A stretch of DNA of 9,888 nt from CAIWTU01 sp035686205 (lineage in GTDB: Bacteria > Desulfobacterota > Desulfuromonadia > Geobacterales > Geobacteraceae): contig DASRZQ010000089.1 of NCBI GenBank assembly GCA_035686205.1, positions 1 through 9,888 on the forward strand. The letters are read 5' to 3'. Made by a program: the position numbers and the translations under genes. Under the pieces are notes generated by a model that saw nothing but the letters and a program-made list of their open reading frames with translations, was not told the DNA's origin and searched no databases. Below are positions 1 to 6,336 of the stretch, one piece after another; position 1 is the first letter of the stretch; every line of letters begins with the position of its first letter.

Positions 1-447
1 AGCGTCAGCGGCATCCGTCAGGCATTGCGGGAATGCATCGCCCGGCTGATGGATTTGTACGGAAACAGGGATTATTACACGCTGTCGCTTGTCTATACCT
101 CGATTTCAGAGAAACAGGCGGCAGTTTCCGTCGAACAGATACTACCGCCGGCCGTCGGCAGGGTCGTTTCCGTCGGCCCTGCCACTACTCCTCCGCTCAT
201 GCACCTGGAAACGGGGATTATTTTCGAAAGGCTGCTGGAGCAATACATCGGCGTCAGCCTGTACAGGGGCTTCGTGGAATCCGTCAGGAGCGAGAACTGG
301 TACCGCCTGAAAAGCATGGAAGGCGCTTCGGAAAACATCACCAGGCGCATCTCCGACCTTGACTCGCTGCACAAATATGTCCGGCAGGAGGAGATTACCG
401 GGGAAATGCTTGAAATACTGGGCAGCGGAGGTTTCTACGGGCACTGA
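1..447 (+). CDS. atpG: F-type ATPase gamma subunit, C-terminal part (5' truncated), probably N-type
   Basis: The frame is open from the first base, so this is the last 148 residues of a longer protein cut by the window edge. The C-terminal stretch (about residues 95-140 of the fragment) has the pattern of the gamma C-terminal helix: SENWYRLKSMEGASENI, then an L-rich segment, then VRQEEITGEMLEIL. Family knowledge: gamma is the central rotor stalk that couples proton or sodium flow through Fo to catalysis in F1, on the cytoplasmic face of the inner membrane. The RQEEIT form resembles gamma chains of N-type (atpDCQRBEFAG) ATPases. The next gene is unrelated; no beta or epsilon gene follows, as would be expected in a standard atp operon. 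In N-type operons gamma comes last, which fits. The fragment is divergent from housekeeping gamma chains, so the subtype is an inference; gamma identity is fairly secure. Confidence 0.78.
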   Translation, partial: SVSGIRQALRECIARLMDLYGNRDYYTLSLVYTSISEKQAAVSVEQILPPAVGRVVSVGPATTPPLMHLETGIIFERLLEQYIGVSLYRGFVESVRSENWYRLKSMEGASENITRRISDLDSLHKYVRQEEITGEMLEILGSGGFYGH

Positions 448-575
448 TTATTCCCTGAATCCATGACGCCTTCACAATTTTGACGCGCGGAATTTCCCGG
501 TGACTTTACATTTCATTTTTGTTATGGTTTTGGGATTGAACTGGAAGCCAACCTGAAAAATAAAATAAAATTCAT

Positions 576-2498
576 ATGTTACGGCTTACAAAAAACAGAT
601 TAAGTCCACTATTCCTCCTGTTCCTGATATTTATCGCCTTTTCCGTGGTGACCAGGACCGTCCTGCTCTGCGAGGCCCTCCCCGTCCTGAAGCCGAACGC
701 GTTCCAACTGGCCAAGATCTACGGGTGCGGTTTCTTCTTCGATTGCGTTACCTTCTCTTACATATTGATACCATTTGTTATCTACGCCATGTTCACGCCT
801 GACAGGATATTCAATTGCAGGCCCGTCGCGTGGGTTGCCTGTTTCATCATCACATACGCCCTGCAGTTCGATATGGTCGCGGAATATCTCTATTTTGCCG
901 AGTTCGGCTCGAGATACAGTTTCACTGCCGTCGATTACCTGGTCTACGCTCCCGAGGTAATCGGCAACATACGGGAATCCTATCCGGTCAACCGGATTCT
1001 CTTGGCTATCCTTTTGGTGAACATTCCCCTCTTCTTTTTTCTGAAAAAATATATCGACCGATCACTGGGTGCGCTGACCACATTCAGGCAGAGGCTGAAA
1101 ATATTAATACCCGTCGTGATGCTGCCGGTGCTTTCCTACCTGTTCATGGACCTCTCTTTTTCCGCGATTTCACGTGACGCCTGTGCCGACGACCTTGCGG
1201 AAAACGGGCTTTATAATCTGGTGGCGGCTTACTCCTGCAATGACCTCGATTACGAACGCTTTTACTCGACCCGGAACAAGAGGGTGATACTCTCGCGGTT
1301 GAGAGACATGGTGAAGGAGCCCGGCAACCATTTCGCAAGCGCGGACTGGCGGGATTTGACGCGAGAAATCAGGAACCCGGCCGACGAAATGAAATATAAC
1401 GTAATAGTCGTTGTCGAAGAGAGCATGAGCGGTGAATTCCTCAAGGCTTTCGGCGGCAGGCTGGGCCTTACGCCCAATCTCGACAGGCTTGCCGACATGT
1501 CCCTGTTTTTTACCAATCTTTATGCGACGGGGACGAGGACGGTCCGTGGTCTTGAAGCCGTAACCCTGTCCAGGCCGCCGCTTCCCGGCGCATCGCTGGT
1601 CAGGCGTCCCCGCAATGAAAATCTCTTCTCCTGGGGATCGCTGATGAAAAGCAGGGGATACGATACGAAATTCATCTACGCCGGCCTCGGTTATTTCGAC
1701 AACATGAGCTATTTCTTTTCCCGCAACGGCTTCGACATCGTCGACAAGACCGGTTTCTCACGGGAAGAAATAACCTTCGACAACGCATGGGGTGCCTGCG
1801 ACGAGGATCTTTTCCGGAAAGTCGTCAAGGAGGCGAACAGGTCATACGCCGGCGGCAAGCCCTTTTTCAGTATCGTAATGACCACATCCAATCATCGTCC
1901 GTTCACCTACCCGGACGGAAAAATCGACATCCCCGCCGCAGGGGGAAGCGCGGGAAGGCGCGGAGGGGTGAAATACGCCGATTACGCCATCGGAAAGTTT
2001 CTGGAGGAGGCCGCCGGGCGGCCGTGGTTCGGTCGGACCCTGTTTGTCTTTGTCGCGGACCATTGCGCGGGAGGCGCCCGCAGGACTGCCATGCCAATAA
2101 AGAATTACCAGATTCCGATGATGATCTACGCCCCCTGCCTGATCAAACCCCGAAAAATCGACATCCAGGCCAGTCAGATCGACATAGCTCCAACCGTGCT
2201 GGGCCTGATGAATTTCAGCTACAGGACAAGATTTCTCGGCAGGGACCTCCTGAAAACGGATATTAAGGACGGCAGGGCGTTTATTTCCACATTCGAAAGG
2301 CTTGGTTATCTGAAGGGAGACAAAATGGTAATCCTTGCTCCGAAGAAAGGGGTGGAGTACTACCGTTTCGACCGGCGCGACGGGAAAACGGACGAAATAA
2401 AGCCTGATGACGGATTGCTTGTCGATGCGCTGGGATATTACCAGGGAGCGGACATCTTGTACAAAAACGGACTGGACGGCAAATTACAGGATCACTAA
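576..2498 (+). CDS. LTA synthase / OpgB-like membrane phosphoglycerol transferase (sulfatase fold)
   Basis: A 640-residue protein with about five N-terminal membrane helices (roughly residues 9-31, 48-73, 84-106, 141-156, 174-195) followed by a periplasmic alkaline-phosphatase/sulfatase-fold domain (about 270-560). This is the architecture of LtaS and OpgB (MdoB), which move glycerol phosphate from phosphatidylglycerol to a polymer or glucan. Visible active-site elements are NVIVVVEES (metal ligand probably E282), TPNLDRLAD, ATGTRTVRG (T322, the likely nucleophile), TTSNHRPF (H440) and FVADHC (D495, H496, metal ligands). The set is complete, so the enzyme looks active. The start is the first ATG of the frame, but no good Shine-Dalgarno precedes it. 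It stands alone behind a 128-base gap; uppP follows after a repeat. In a Gram-negative cell the acceptor is more likely a periplasmic glucan or other envelope glycan than lipoteichoic acid. That is inference; a related phosphoethanolamine transferase role is less likely. Confidence 0.85.
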   Translation: MLRLTKNRLSPLFLLFLIFIAFSVVTRTVLLCEALPVLKPNAFQLAKIYGCGFFFDCVTFSYILIPFVIYAMFTPDRIFNCRPVAWVACFIITYALQFDMVAEYLYFAEFGSRYSFTAVDYLVYAPEVIGNIRESYPVNRILLAILLVNIPLFFFLKKYIDRSLGALTTFRQRLKILIPVVMLPVLSYLFMDLSFSAISRDACADDLAENGLYNLVAAYSCNDLDYERFYSTRNKRVILSRLRDMVKEPGNHFASADWRDLTREIRNPADEMKYNVIVVVEESMSGEFLKAFGGRLGLTPNLDRLADMSLFFTNLYATGTRTVRGLEAVTLSRPPLPGASLVRRPRNENLFSWGSLMKSRGYDTKFIYAGLGYFDNMSYFFSRNGFDIVDKTGFSREEITFDNAWGACDEDLFRKVVKEANRSYAGGKPFFSIVMTTSNHRPFTYPDGKIDIPAAGGSAGRRGGVKYADYAIGKFLEEAAGRPWFGRTLFVFVADHCAGGARRTAMPIKNYQIPMMIYAPCLIKPRKIDIQASQIDIAPTVLGLMNFSYRTRFLGRDLLKTDIKDGRAFISTFERLGYLKGDKMVILAPKKGVEYYRFDRRDGKTDEIKPDDGLLVDALGYYQGADILYKNGLDGKLQDH

Positions 2499-2524
2499 TC
2501 ACGAAAAAAATTAATCCTGATTGG

Positions 2525-2672
2525 AATCAATCTCACGCTTCCATCAAAAACTCCCTCCCCTTCAAGGGGAGGGTCGGGGTGGGGATGGGTCTCTCGGCGT
2601 CAAAGCAGCCCATCCCCCTCCTAGCCTCCCCCTTGAAGGGGGAGGAATACTTGTTGCAGGAGATTAGTATTA
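2525..2672. repeat. MITE-like GC-rich hairpin element, copy 1
   Basis: A non-coding element built of nested palindromes. There is a left 21-base palindrome at 2553-2573 (CCCTCCCCTT, central C, AAGGGGAGGG), inner arms GGGATGGG (2582-2589) and CCCATCCC (2609-2616), and a right palindrome at 2625-2645 (CCTCCCCCTT, central G, AAGGGGGAGG). The outer flanks are also imperfectly complementary (AATC.ATCTC on the left against GAGATTAGTAT on the right), so the whole unit could fold into one long cruciform. A second copy sits at about 6337-6493 in the same orientation. The cores 2541-2670 and 6360-6490 differ at about ten or eleven positions by eye. It ends about 30 bases before the uppP start. Outer boundaries are approximate. 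Confidence 0.8.
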
Positions 2673-2700
2673 CACAGAAAATTATTTGCTTGAGGATTTT

Positions 2701-3561
2701 ATGACTTTTCTGAAAATTTTTGTTCTGGCGGTAATCCAGGGGGCAGCCGAACTGCTGCCCGTTTCCAGTTCCGCACATGTCATTATCGCCGAAAAACTCA
2801 TGGGGCTCGATCCGACCACGCCGGAAATGACCCTCCTGCTGGTGATGCTTCACACCGGAACCATGTTTGCGGTGATTTTCTATTTCCGGAAATCCTGGAA
2901 AAAAAGTTTTTTTGCCTCACGCAAGGTATTGGCCGACTCGGTAAAGCTGATTGCCGTCGCAACTATCTTTACCGGAATAACGGGAATTTTTCTTAAAACC
3001 CTTATAGAAAAGATAGCTTTTCGAGATGCGCCCCATGCCGAAATCGAGCTCCTGTTCGGCAACCTCGGGCTGATTGCGGCGGCGCTGGCCGCGGTGGGCG
3101 TTTTGATTGTCTACTCAGGGCTGCGGGGAAACCGCTCGGGTAAATACGGGGCCCTGGGATTGACGGACTCGGTTACGATCGGAGGCATACAGGGACTCTG
3201 TCTCCCCTTTCGCGGGTTCTCCCGCTCAGGCGCCACCATTTCCGTGGGGCTGCTTCTGGGTGTAGCGCGGACGAGGGCAGAGGAATTCAGTTTCGCCCTG
3301 GCGGTGGTGCTGACTCCGCCGGTCATTGCACGGGAAGTTATTCGTCTGCTGAAGACGCAATCGGCGGCGGCAATGTCGGACGCCACCCTCGCAAATCTCT
3401 TTGTGCCGGGACTGACCGGAATGGCGCTCAGCTTCGTCTCGGGCATACTCGCCCTGCGGTGGCTTTCCGCCTGGCTGGAGCGCGGCCGCTGGCAGCTGTT
3501 CGGTTTTTATTGTCTGTTCATGTCGGCGGTCGTCTTCATGCTTTACAGTCAGGGGTTTTGA
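2701..3561 (+). CDS. uppP: Undecaprenyl-diphosphatase (BacA/UppP family)
   Basis: A 286-residue, strongly hydrophobic protein of the family's usual size with about eight membrane segments. It removes one phosphate from undecaprenyl diphosphate, recycling the lipid carrier for peptidoglycan and surface polysaccharide synthesis, and contributes to bacitracin resistance. Both family motifs are visible: motif 1, IQGAAELLPVSSSAH (E17, S22-S24, H26), and motif 2, PFRGFSRSGATIS (R171, S174, R175, T179). The first acidic residue of the E. coli motif is Q13 here, a common variant. I place the start at ATG 2701 because GAGG at 2692-2695 lies 5 bases upstream; an upstream in-frame TTG at 2686 would overlap that ribosome binding site. 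A MITE-like element sits directly upstream and a small gene follows 32 bases downstream, probably in the same transcript. Confidence 0.92.
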   Translation: MTFLKIFVLAVIQGAAELLPVSSSAHVIIAEKLMGLDPTTPEMTLLLVMLHTGTMFAVIFYFRKSWKKSFFASRKVLADSVKLIAVATIFTGITGIFLKTLIEKIAFRDAPHAEIELLFGNLGLIAAALAAVGVLIVYSGLRGNRSGKYGALGLTDSVTIGGIQGLCLPFRGFSRSGATISVGLLLGVARTRAEEFSFALAVVLTPPVIAREVIRLLKTQSAAAMSDATLANLFVPGLTGMALSFVSGILALRWLSAWLERGRWQLFGFYCLFMSAVVFMLYSQGF

Positions 3562-3593
3562 AATATTCAGAAACGTTTTCCGGAGGGACAGGT

Positions 3594-3776
3594 ATGAACA
3601 TTCAGGTGATCTATTTTGACAACACTCCAGGGCTCGTTAAAGCCGAAAGGCTGGAAGAGCTGATAAAGACCCGCAGGATAATGGCATTCCGTCGTTCCGG
3701 CTGCTGGGTGCGGGTGGGGCGCGACCCTGTGAGAGGCTGCGGGGGGAAATACTCCGGCCCGAACAGAAGGGTCTGA
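3594..3776 (+). CDS. Small conserved-looking protein, GSU3473-like (60 aa)
   Basis: Encodes 60 residues beginning MNIQVIYFDNTPGLVKAERL and ending in a basic KYSGPNRRV tail. A strong Shine-Dalgarno, GGAGGG at 3582-3587, lies 6 bases before the ATG, which fixes this start over the longer frame that would begin inside uppP. The layout (a short beta-rich start with V-Y-D, then VKAERLEELIKTRRI, then FRRS.CWVRVGRDPVR and a GPNRR end) recalls the short proteins annotated GSU3473 family in Geobacter-type genomes. That match is from memory and unconfirmed. The function is unknown. No signal peptide or membrane segment is seen, so it is probably cytosolic. Two cysteines (C38, C50) are present but form no obvious metal site. 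It follows uppP by 32 bases and is likely cotranscribed with it. Confidence 0.7.
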   Translation: MNIQVIYFDNTPGLVKAERLEELIKTRRIMAFRRSGCWVRVGRDPVRGCGGKYSGPNRRV

Positions 3777-3821
3777 ACATTTTCCTTTGTTTCACCCGGC
3801 TTAAGGCATTGCCACCCGGAC

Positions 3822-3846
3822 TTTTGTCTGTTACAGTACGACAAAA
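3822..3846. promoter_or_regulatory. Inverted repeat, possible operator for the flavin reductase gene
   Basis: TTTTGTC (3822-3828) and GACAAAA (3840-3846) form a perfect 7-base inverted repeat around an 11-base centre that itself contains CTGTTACAG. It ends just before the Shine-Dalgarno (3851-3856) of the flavin reductase gene. Size and symmetry suit a dimeric repressor such as a TetR- or MarR-type regulator, or an RNA hairpin in the leader. No regulator gene is adjacent. The role is inferred from position only. Confidence 0.35.
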
Positions 3847-3864
3847 AATTCCGGAGTGACAAAT

Positions 3865-4431
3865 ATGAAAAAACAGGTGAAAGCAGCCACTTATCTTTTT
3901 CCGACTCCCTGCGCCATGATTTCATGCGCCGGCGGGAAAGGCGCGCCGAATATCATAACCCTGGCCTGGCTGGGCGTAGTCTGTTCGGAACCGCCCATCC
4001 TGAGCATCTCAATACGGCCGGGTCGCCATTCGTACAACATGGTCAGGGAAGCGGGAGATTTCGTCGTCAACATCCCCGGCGAAAGCCGGCTTTTTGAGCT
4101 CGACTTCTGCGGTGTGGCCAGCGGCCGCGACATGGACAAATTCAGCGAACTGGGTCTCACACCGGTACCCGCCGCCAAGGTTTCGGCGCCGCTCATAAAG
4201 GAGTGCCCGGTCAACCTGGAGTGCAGGGTGATCGACTCCAGGAAGCTGGGTACCCACGACATGTTCCTGGGCGAAATCGTGGCGGTCCACATGGATGAAG
4301 AAGTGATGACCGAAAAGGGGGAAATAGATATTTCCAAACTGAAGCCGATAGCCTATTGCCCGCAGGCCGCGCAGTACTGGAGTTTGAAGGAAGCGATCGG
4401 GACTTACGGTTTCACGAAGGGGAAGAAATAA
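3865..4431 (+). CDS. Flavin reductase-like, FMN-binding split-barrel protein (flavoredoxin type)
   Basis: A 188-residue soluble protein. The order of features fits the flavin reductase-like domain family: TPCAMISC near residue 15, the NIITLAWLGVVCSEPP segment (about 30-47), SISIRPGRHSYNMV (about 49-62), DFVVNIP, the DKFSELGLT region, ECPVNLECRV, and HDMFLGEIVAVHMDE. Such proteins bind FMN non-covalently; members act as flavoredoxins in anaerobes or as NAD(P)H:flavin oxidoreductases supplying reduced flavin. Which one applies here cannot be told from sequence. I choose ATG 3865 because CCGGAG at 3851-3856 is well placed for it; the GTG at 3856 overlaps that site. The gene appears to be its own unit, with a possible operator just upstream and a repeat-containing gap downstream. 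Confidence 0.85.
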   Translation: MKKQVKAATYLFPTPCAMISCAGGKGAPNIITLAWLGVVCSEPPILSISIRPGRHSYNMVREAGDFVVNIPGESRLFELDFCGVASGRDMDKFSELGLTPVPAAKVSAPLIKECPVNLECRVIDSRKLGTHDMFLGEIVAVHMDEEVMTEKGEIDISKLKPIAYCPQAAQYWSLKEAIGTYGFTKGKK

Positions 4432-4516
4432 ATAGTCACGTTAATCTGTGCCCGTTCATTTTGCCGGCATTGATATTTTGTCCTTTCTTTCGGCACACAC
4501 AGGGGAATACAGGAGT

Positions 4517-4584
4517 CAGAAGCCAGAATTCAGGGAATGCCCTTCGCTTCTGGATTTCTCCTGGATTCTGAATTCTGGATTCTG
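4517..4584. repeat. Intergenic inverted repeat of CTGGATTC-type units
   Basis: The left arm 4517-4533 (CAGAAGCCAGAATTCAG) and right arm 4568-4584 (CTGAATTCTGGATTCTG) are complementary at 16 of 17 positions, separated by 34 bases. The right half is also a run of degenerate direct units (TTCTGGAT, CCTGGATTC, TTCTGGATT, TTCTGGAT) between 4549 and 4587. Such CAGAAG/CTGGATTC repeats are familiar as dispersed intergenic sequence in many genomes. It lies between the convergent flavin reductase gene and the minus-strand small gene. No T-run follows, so it is not a convincing terminator. Confidence 0.6.
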
Positions 4585-4590
4585 GATACC

Positions 4591-4606
4591 CCGCTGCTTG
4601 CAGCGG
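4591..4606. repeat. Short perfect hairpin CCGCTG-CTTG-CAGCGG
   Basis: A perfect 6-base stem with a CTTG loop sits directly after the inverted repeat at 4517-4584 and just past the stop codon of the minus-strand gene. It lacks a T-run on either strand. It may help separate the two converging transcripts, or be the end of a composite dispersed repeat. Confidence 0.5.
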
Positions 4607-4622
4607 AGAAGTTGGCTGCATA

Positions 4623-4835
4623 TCACCAGTGCTCCCCGGGACGGCCGGATCGGCCGAGGAGCACTATCTCTCCGCCGATGACCCGGAAAACATCACCGAA
4701 CCTGTTCTTCCAGGTATCACCGTCCTGCAGGGGATACGGCACTTCGCGGCCGCCCAGGTAAACCTCTCCGTCACCAATATAGGCAAACCATTCCAGCGCG
4801 CCGGTCATCCAGATTTTTGTCTTCAGCTCCATCAT
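4623..4835 (-). CDS. Small hypothetical protein, 70 aa
   Basis: The only gene I accept on the minus strand. It encodes 70 residues starting MMELKTKIWMTGALEWFAYI. The composition looks like a folded protein rather than an antisense artefact: four tryptophans, alternating hydrophobic and glycine turns (IGDGEVYLGGREVPYP, DTWKNRFGDVFRVIGGEIVL), and G/C-rich third positions like the neighbours. No convincing gene overlaps it on the plus strand. Two ATGs in tandem (4835 and 4832) could start it; a purine-rich GGGGACGG lies just upstream, slightly favouring the second. No signal peptide, membrane helix or recognised motif is seen, and I do not recognise the family. A small beta-rich domain is likely from the pattern. 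It converges with the flavin reductase gene and diverges from the LysM-protein gene at 4974. Confidence 0.6.
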   Translation of the reverse strand: MMELKTKIWMTGALEWFAYIGDGEVYLGGREVPYPLQDGDTWKNRFGDVFRVIGGEIVLLGRSGRPGEHW

Positions 4836-4870
4836 CCGTCCCCGTTTCCCGTTTCATCTTTTTCGCCCGA

Positions 4871-4899
4871 TTGCTTTTTTCGGCTTTATCCTTTATAAA
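4871..4899 (+). promoter_or_regulatory. Candidate sigma-70 promoter for the pseudo-receiver/LysM gene
   Basis: TTGCTT at 4871-4876, a 17-base spacer, then TATAAA at 4894-4899, in the most AT-rich part of the gap between two divergent genes. The -10 match is 5 of 6, the -35 only 3 of 6. Initiation near 4906 would leave a leader of about 68 bases before ATG 4974. The TTTATAAA core is symmetric, so a minus-strand promoter for the small gene could share it. Confidence 0.4.
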
Positions 4900-4973
4900 A
4901 TAATGACTGTTCGCACATAAAAACGAAACAGTTTTTTTGAAGAAAAATCCATTTCATACATCATGGACAACGG

Positions 4974-6272
4974 ATGAGTTCCGCGACAAAGTCACAGAAT
5001 ATACTTGTAATTGCCGACCAGGAAAGGCTGCACCGGATTTTCGACCTTTCGGGAATCCCATGCGCAAAGGCATTCACCCTCGACGAGGGGTTGAAGACGG
5101 CGCAAAAGCGCGCTCCGGCCCTGCTTTTCGTCCAGAGTCGGCTGGGCGGATTTTCGGGGGAAATCATCGCCCGCCATATCCGCCTGGAACTGAAAGACAA
5201 AAAGACGCGGCTTGTCCTTCTCTGTGGCCCCGAAGACATGCCGGAGCCCGGGAGCAAGGCATTTTTCGCGGCAATGGACATATCGCTTCCGGATGAGCAA
5301 CTGGCGGATCAGGTGCGCGCCATGGCCGGTTCCTTACCGGCCGGGAAAAACACGAAACCGGTCAGGGACAAAAAGGGGCAGACGGGAAAGTCTTCTCCCG
5401 AAATGGAGGCGAAACCTGCCGATAAGGCGCAAAAGGAAGGCAGAGATTATACCGCCGGGACAGAGAGAAGCGAACCGCCGGCGGAGGTTCCCCAGTCATC
5501 CGGTGGCCCGTCGCCCGTGCAGCCGGGACCGGCCGCGGAGATTATTGATATAGTGAAAATCAGCAGCCGGGACGCATCTCCGGCCAAGCCGGAAGCGGTA
5601 ACGCCGCCATCCGGGGAAAGCCAGGTTTCCACCGACCGTTTCCGGGAAGAGCTTGAAAACGCCCTGGGAAAAACCATCGCCGCAAATCAGGCGAGGAAAG
5701 ATGCCGAACCGGGTACCCCCACGCCGGTTGGGGATTTGCCGCCTCGACCGTCAAAAACGGACTGGCGGGACCGGCCGGAACCGGAAAGGAAAAAATCGCG
5801 GCATCGGGTCACCAGGGCCACTCTGGTTCTCTCCGTGGCGGTCATTCTCCTGGGCGGGTCATTGCTGTGGCTGCACGGCGGAACGCGATCCGCGCTTAAG
5901 CCGCAAAACCGGAGCGAAGAAACTGCAAGCGGGCGGAAAATTCTTCCTGTCGCGCCCCGTCCGGTTGCCGTCGTAGTGAAAACGGATGCAACCGTTTCGA
6001 AGCCGGGGCCGCCGGCCGCGGCGGAGCAAAAACCCGCGGTGAAACTTTCCGCGACAACGGATGTGAAATACCTGAAATATACGATACGCCAGGGTGACAC
6101 CGTTTTCACGGTTCTGACGAAAAGATTCGGTCTCTCCCCCAGGATGGCCGAATCCCTCATTCCGCAAGTGCTTGAAAAAAATGGAATTTCACGTAGTGCC
6201 GTGCTGAGCGTGGGCCGGGAGATACTTATCCCTGAAAACGTTAAGATACAGCCTGTTATGGGGAGGGAATAA
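4974..6272 (+). CDS. Pseudo-receiver, transmembrane and LysM-domain protein
   Basis: A 432-residue protein with three parts. Residues 8-118 have the alternating strand/helix layout of a response-regulator receiver (NILVIAD, then APALLFVQSRLGGFSG, then TRLVLLCGPED, then AMDISLPDEQL). The phosphoacceptor aspartate is missing (Q54/S55 at its place) and the usual K-P lysine is S104 or L105, so it cannot work as a classical phosphorylated receiver. Residues 120-280 are low-complexity, rich in P, E, K and S. A single membrane helix spans about 283-300 after a basic stretch (RKKSRHR), placing the N-terminus in the cytoplasm. Residues 368-420 form a LysM-like domain (YTIRQGDTVFTVLTKRFGLS to VGREILIPENV), with more sequence than usual before the last strand. 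Family knowledge: LysM binds N-acetylglucosamine of peptidoglycan. The protein may link a cytoplasmic partner to the wall; that is inference. No strong Shine-Dalgarno precedes the ATG. Confidence 0.75.
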   Translation: MSSATKSQNILVIADQERLHRIFDLSGIPCAKAFTLDEGLKTAQKRAPALLFVQSRLGGFSGEIIARHIRLELKDKKTRLVLLCGPEDMPEPGSKAFFAAMDISLPDEQLADQVRAMAGSLPAGKNTKPVRDKKGQTGKSSPEMEAKPADKAQKEGRDYTAGTERSEPPAEVPQSSGGPSPVQPGPAAEIIDIVKISSRDASPAKPEAVTPPSGESQVSTDRFREELENALGKTIAANQARKDAEPGTPTPVGDLPPRPSKTDWRDRPEPERKKSRHRVTRATLVLSVAVILLGGSLLWLHGGTRSALKPQNRSEETASGRKILPVAPRPVAVVVKTDATVSKPGPPAAAEQKPAVKLSATTDVKYLKYTIRQGDTVFTVLTKRFGLSPRMAESLIPQVLEKNGISRSAVLSVGREILIPENVKIQPVMGRE

Positions 6273-6336
6273 AAAAGCCGTTGTGAAAGGTGTTATGAAC
6301 GATAAGTAAATATTGTGAAGGAATCACAAAAAAATC

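Noticed and set aside
480..508. Possible promoter TTGACG with a weak -10 before the phosphoglycerol transferase gene
   Set aside because: The -35 is good, but the -10 region (GACTTT or ACTTTA) is a poor match, so I do not list it as a feature.
1787..2266. 159-residue plus-strand frame inside the phosphoglycerol transferase gene
   Set aside because: Arginine- and histidine-rich out-of-phase reading of a gene with intact catalytic motifs in the main frame.
2525..2672. Hairpin repeat as CRISPR or riboswitch
   Set aside because: There are no repeat-spacer units and no conserved ligand-binding pattern; the two dispersed near-identical copies fit a MITE/REP-like element.
2533..2853. 106-residue minus-strand frame across the repeat and the uppP start
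   Set aside because: It reads through the hairpin repeat and the conserved first part of uppP; a basic low-complexity product is expected from such sequence.
4919..4937. AAAAAC-GAAACA-GTTTTT hairpin as a terminator
   Set aside because: The stem is purely A/T plus one G-C pair, and it lies in the leader of the LysM-protein gene, downstream of its promoter candidate.
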